Below, in pieces: positions 27,001-27,044 of a stretch of 27,044 bases of DNA. Under the pieces are notes generated by a model. The model made no database searches and was not told the origin of the DNA. It worked only from the letters and a program-made list of their open reading frames with translations. The stretch comes from Nocardiopsis sp. NRRL B-16309. Lineage in GTDB: Bacteria > Actinomycetota > Actinomycetes > Streptosporangiales > Streptosporangiaceae. The translations under genes were made by a program, and so were the position numbers. Each line of letters opens with the position of its first letter. Position 1 is the stretch's first letter. The DNA is taken from contig NZ_LGEC01000096.1 of the NCBI RefSeq assembly GCF_001279585.1, positions 1 through 27,044 on the forward strand. Reading direction: 5' to 3'.

Positions 27001-27044
27001 GGAGGTCGGAGTCGGTCCAGGGGAGGGGTGAGTGGGGGAGGGGG
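14993..27044 (-). CDS. Giant modular protein with three C-terminal ADP-ribosyltransferase-like domains (5' end beyond right edge)
   Basis: At least 4,016 residues are visible. The first possible start, GTG at 26956, has no ribosome site, and the frame is open from there to the edge with coding-like codons (WTDSDLHVFTLHGIQI), so the true start lies outside. Numbering from that GTG: about 1-160 is Pro/Thr/Glu-rich; about 160-2160 holds roughly six beta-rich modules separated by Thr/Pro linkers; about 2180-2300 is helical; about 2350-2785 is a split coiled coil; about 2785-3100 is a low-complexity linker; about 3106-3961 carries three ART-like domains. No membrane helix is evident in the visible part. 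The stop overlaps the start of the 163-residue gene. Position beside an ESX locus suggests a secreted effector or surface protein, though the N-terminus that would carry a targeting signal is missing. Similar-sized actinobacterial proteins exist, but I cannot name a family for the modules. Confidence 0.9.
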   Translation of the reverse strand, partial: PLPHSPLPWTDSDLHVFTLHGIQIPGPPPVANTGDGTDAGTTASERSAHRSDNGPGRQPGTRTPPQGDREQPPAPESPAQPSPTQIRESGDTTTSSRDVVARPPTASEHPEETGSGDERQERPRTVSEEESTARENPPERRTPPPTSPPPPPPRPVDEGTPAIDVTEERSGDGRGDRSTDAPPPEGEQPRSEYSGSFTPDRSGTSYDLGYLTGTNLFGPHMVAAENVDTFVTDGLTRVPTADDTVRDRITDALADVFRQYGPRPFLAPGGHTVRVQSDDGGIWTAHLDLNQVGDGFHHVPTDPRGQGTETKFLRTQNAGTGVNANESGSRGGSRSVGAKFTANPIYVDSVAGDTNAGPIFSIGGRFGVGVRATGRATSDSANSDTEVWQLDTPHLYAADLDMDLTITPPVPPTPPAPPPRTQDTTGDAQVTTAPPPQTQDTTDDTRTPGAPAPHTSRGRSTNGLVLNVPGAVVDHPDLPGTIRVHSGPAPAPGHAPRPAVNRPGVGAGHPIRLGDITPAPGGTPRAEGDREGDGAEGGDGSRSPGLGPWIADHMLGGHKPGVVEWISDHLPRGDRRRDERIRDFRDRIESAFHNDQIQNLLPQMSNTPAHIRIAAPDGSERILKLWTVPTLYTRKDHSPPLVDLLHSNTATKNSSSTVTRSKGASGMLGGGFGVHVDLPNGRAIRLDVPFVEYAFSFGSNVSNTRSHSATASAFTHNAPAYAAYDVQREFYLQFEGDDRIHRFEGSSIDLLTAEDARTLRDQVEAAGTARTETPGTADTTAATGTTDEPGRSTATDPITADDADAGGSDLRRNATDDGEDAAPAPVPPFPNLREDHPTDLSGATVRGFDRAPATTGAEDTTDTAATTGTAGTENTGGTTTTEADGPGDRTAPARDDARTVYEDLAHGILTSIAERRPGLVIPELARTPATYARRPGKADAGYFERSFREHWGLRRDYETARRNTIRILDAVSESTLKSSPNALLGDGIPVHLSETAAIDLPSTMTLKEGLRPDTVTVRVTADAGPLRHLKESEAGSGARIGGSAGLSRGSGRSYKHTITPTVGMNVREQTGSDARGVPAKFGTPSASASGSFGRGHSASQGLTHSTEERVMFAGGNDVWTADTTFDARLYEHDDLGQTRNDAPPRTRGVPLLGDDGLRTTMTLTTPKVASPAPVRATPPPPVANPTRLTTDEARSMIRHGFVPTRPAAGSTTTGTTGTEGTTGPATTTVTTDAANPPVTTASTGDNDTPNPTGTSTTSRTPDAEGATATTSGTPGTANPAATPGTAPPPNTTAPPHPTPDTTAPTGPPSLAQRRAREILRHGGTIEHVNTDLGGPNRPGLLQRTYDSFSVGRRGLHEGFSRKLEHTLDGSPSARNQFEDRLSGMGLATDHSATSPTGSRMREEMSGGLFSPHDVRTTVATRVDLESVDVFFPVDAQIWWGAGTQVNLSTKDTRSTGVSSRVGSGATDNPNRAAGDDSLPSEALRPIPVGGPAFGFTPFTKDSSVSRSGGFSSSVLFIPQVARSYAFRGSGHVTQAFEFLKNWSIGFTVPWNTTFSGWRIPVPDLFSGYVHSHDAHASDLVQDAVTGTGAHPVLGPQPNPHKPGGLVVRPGFENAGRQMRPADPNAALQNLVDDLARDGLELTGNSREQLLHDLTTQLGNNPAKAVPVPVRVRPIDRTVHTSTDAKVYVDLRTTATRTEYAGFAADYIESRSWTDTRGRDESTSTSTSLGADGTLLQPTGYDGDRSAPDDQPGSRPLFYPPSTGVSASTGRSTGHGHSEAATRTVELQMHVPYAKLTHDADLVLTLELGDPKPEREQSGVRNPLRGGTDRTTFTGRGDAGQTETLFPFAYLTFTPAPTPTTTTGDDQDTGTGTDDRITEITDTDGAPAPAPAPRTTPVAAPESDTAAPAPNPESAPESAPDSDASAPAPAPEHPRSTPRASLGDMMRTWTREHSGGDPDRTAPVKDAVILPTAVLDHGQALRDTANIVMAKSLGWKPPADAVQDGAYTPQAVAAARAHVADQNKLDTRHNAIDHSLDDVAVQALFPSAAREDDGVEMLDIGRTKWSVKALPDMSDATILDVVPGTRISDNLAHGGGQHGSAGQSSSVGGSSDPVRGAGLSTEAAHDYDNHEGIYTGGLGVASSKTDGENAGAERPTKRYPQSDRLRQGPAYLVEFDTTWAIGTASALPTRTVWRNKVTGARPETGPSHGKPARWQIGDTPTRIAAWVSESDAVAMGVVTREQADGLRPVFDALQKASQKFADAEKAYSDARAPLEGLADEVVNGADRDAARQRYDEQQETYDQALNEYNSAIDRWVETLSRSRRTFGNPREMDLTGAAEEGGGSGGSRGGVALPPITESGGETERTPDTAPRSGSLADRFRSTLNVEAPSRPAQVEPAAEEQRLRDRARQLSDRAAGLRDSEPRARDRVERAAADVRTLARAIEDLRERDVPAARRDFDTADLRRARLEVEAGRARRDADTASDRAESTADAYSELSERYTEQQGRADTAKADAERAGERADSAAVERDGAQRESDARRDGTARSEQELRELGERIQELAATAERTRTTYDEALAGSATRAESEDGKEGGDGPRGTAPSASADTAQDQRAGGERAAPSEDPARGREGDAPSPEASRDQRETVQDRERAAATAAEELGNAREEFDRRARDLADRRHGDATAEERVRTLRDRAEELRRAAEQAGRDRDAAQKAADDLRSTRDTAQRNAEAAADRARTLEARADGLEADLGRARTEAADARAHRDALTGRLADAETDLAARTVELRNARDALAALTDAVRDLERQATDERRAADLLRDGDRGTDSPNATSEDRPASSDGRGRRSTDVTGDRGTGGESSRITRPRVMMVHSLPEPVGVLGGGSGPGDRAQGLDGGSGSGADTAPNEQGTGRSEVESLDGRDNVDWPLGSNETVDAGAAGDSGDAEDTGDHGNTRGQEDTGRTVGSRGHEDTGSLRNAGITEGHRIPRDAGYARDTRDAGGTPLSLEELLGRLDPKSPSPLSGLGSKPPLFDPNGLLDLPFPPHPSTVSSDEPAQTGGLPATGSEAQRLPRPRPTVPNATPTPVPAPATTPPGGHDDTAGPGVAPAHPHGADAPSGAWPARPAWGEGVEPRGMRDGEELVGYGQGAMYLSLRMPPPALTDTEASAVRDLTGGRSDATVNDVLRGGTGPGSRARETADTLDSVIDRSALPDPLVLHHRADPGFAERLGVSPTDPDSMLGLVGRTYTDPGYTTTTTGERPLDHRHPIDVVIRVPEGYPALNTSDTSSGTLTGDGVDVLLRRGTTFVVHDVRPVHDELYGNEHWLLEAEVVPDGWSPPADWRSAPRGSEGGLPPATASTPAAPTTPATPTEPNVPAAPTAPAINRDGADDLVVMSAFTPGTGPWNTGEPSAEPTTVHPDDTDMDDGHGDEPSDSDESDESDGSEDSDDASEGDGEVLTGDDDVRNELGPAPVWHGLPHEPGGVGMAHALRFADDAGAAHWADTYLPRVSDPTAAEAVSDHTSADYTLAREGLRHGNVGVYRRDDFTSLVRNVDRALTETPLPVPLIVHKGADSGFTDRLGIDLNDPATLTGLVGTVHTEPSYISTSLGSRTPYDRPLYFMFRVPQGFPGLNAAPLSHASGERGILIPRNSSFVVHGVYQRPGRRAEDGPVEPLWFVEAEFVPDGWRPPEGWRPSPAMDADAGYREHPAPPLPGVLGPDGVRRFRSDAEGEAYGEGHLSHPGRRPGAFGHLPPDQQDAVVAYTERSSPYNQLLRTPEEERPELLESWMERGGDGWELYLLAGGRTPTVEDVLAAAARPDTLSPAARSVVEEIAAAPDPAAELAMWRGWAGLPGHLVDLFGHLPTLDDLHARIGVLDAAIGSSPLPEAIVTHRGLSRADFLTGFSGDPGSLVGTAQYEPGYLSTSLGTGVLGYAGGYVDPVQIHFTLPPGTHALWVGRNSRYPTQRELILARGTTYFITAFRQRPDGTLDLFADVLPPPPVPTVASDGGAVEDADAGTGTEGASAHG
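15040..15840 (-). other. ART domain 3, complete R / STS / QxE signature
   Basis: This is the last domain of the giant protein. It opens with a helical lead (DQQDAVVAYTE), then shows R3853 in VTHRGLS, S3883-T-S in PGYLSTSLG, and Q3925-R-E3927 in RYPTQRELILARGTTYF. R, STS and (Q/E)xE are the three NAD-site signatures of the R-S-E class of ADP-ribosyltransferases (exoenzyme family PF03496). An aromatic residue three before the Gln also fits the toxin-turn loop of C3-like enzymes, which often modify Asn or other non-Arg targets. Activity and target are inference. Confidence 0.8.
16000..16680 (-). other. ART domain 2, degenerate (K in place of R, ExG in place of ExE)
   Basis: The domain aligns by motif to ART 3. 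The Arg position is K3531 (IVHKGAD), STS is kept at 3566-3568 (PSYISTSLG), and the ExE site reads E3603-R-G3605 before ILIPRNSSF. Without the second Glu it should not transfer ADP-ribose. The end EAEFVPDGWRPPEGW nearly repeats the end of ART 1, showing domain duplication. Confidence 0.78.
17030..17650 (-). other. ART domain 1, degenerate (TTT in place of STS, GVD in place of ExE)
   Basis: R3182 is kept (LHHRADP), the STS site reads T-T-T at 3216-3218 (PGYTTTTTG), and the ExE site reads G3257-V-D3259 before VLLRRGTTF. Distances between motifs match ART 2 and ART 3. Loss of both glutamates predicts an inactive or binding-only domain. Confidence 0.78.
18600..19905 (-). other. Long split coiled-coil region of the giant protein
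   Basis: Residues about 2350-2540 and 2620-2785 are Ala/Arg/Glu/Asp-rich with heptad-like spacing (RARQLSDRAAGLRDSEPRAR, RTLRDRAEELRRAAEQAGRD). An unstructured acidic insert of about 75 residues separates them. Two arms of similar length around a linker could fold back as an antiparallel hairpin about 25 nm long. It would space the ART domains away from the beta modules. Confidence 0.75.
20480..26475 (-). repeat. About six related beta-rich modules with Ser/Gly-rich paired strands
   Basis: Blocks near 26475-25830, 25425-24750, 24355-23545, 23112-22340, 22170-21600 and 21230-20480 share an order of elements. A short helical lead is followed by a Ser/Thr/Gly-rich strand pair (for example STVTRSKGASGMLGGGFGV, GSGARIGGSAGLSRGSGRSY) and an aromatic or acidic strand segment (FYLQFEGDDRIHRF, WTADTTFDARLYEHDD). 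Sequence identity between blocks is low and the boundaries are approximate. Thr/Pro linkers, the longest near 23110-23440, separate several of them. Function is unknown. Confidence 0.5.

Noticed and set aside
14993..27044. CRISPR arrays, tRNA genes or insertion sequences within the long low-complexity gene
   Set aside because: Repeats here are irregular, in frame and protein-level; no spacer pattern, cloverleaf, transposase or terminal inverted repeats were found.

Overview
The window is very GC-rich DNA with third positions almost always G or C. It carries a type VII (ESX) secretion locus of the actinobacterial type, with EccB, EccC, EccD, a mycosin-type protein and two small WXG100-family proteins. 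A high-GC actinomycete is therefore certain in broad terms. The combination would suit Nocardiopsaceae or Streptomyces relatives, but the genus is only a guess. No tRNA, rRNA, CRISPR array, transposase or phage gene is seen.

Layout, left to right. (1) 1-4615, minus strand: two low-complexity proteins in tandem. One runs off the left edge. The other is an 892-residue, extremely acidic protein. Both carry repeats built on a DPxTG core, and each has one predicted helical domain. (2) 4843-8485, minus strand: eccD, eccB and two WXG100-like genes in one run, with a perfect hairpin after the last. (3) 8486-8695: a divergent control region with a nested palindrome. (4) 8696-12658, plus strand: eccC, the three-ATPase motor, ending at a second perfect hairpin. 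(5) 12939-14261, minus strand, convergent with eccC: a mycosin (subtilase) that has lost every catalytic residue. (6) 14509-27044, minus strand: a 163-residue protein whose start overlaps the end of a giant gene. The giant gene encodes at least about 4,000 residues and is still open at the right edge. It contains a Pro/Thr-rich stretch, about six beta-rich modules, a long split coiled coil, and three tandem ADP-ribosyltransferase (ART)-like domains at the C-terminus.

How it may fit together. EccB, EccC and EccD form the inner-membrane channel. The WXG100 pair should be small substrates or partners. The catalytically dead mycosin can only be a structural cap. The repeat proteins and the giant ART protein are the likely large cargo or surface components, and the 163-residue protein is a candidate partner or immunity protein for the ART tail. 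Roles for the large proteins are inferred from position and domain content. eccA and eccE are not in the window.

Most striking: a pseudo-mycosin lacking Asp, His, Ser and the oxyanion Asn, and a triplicated ART tail in which only the last copy keeps an intact R / STS / QxE signature.
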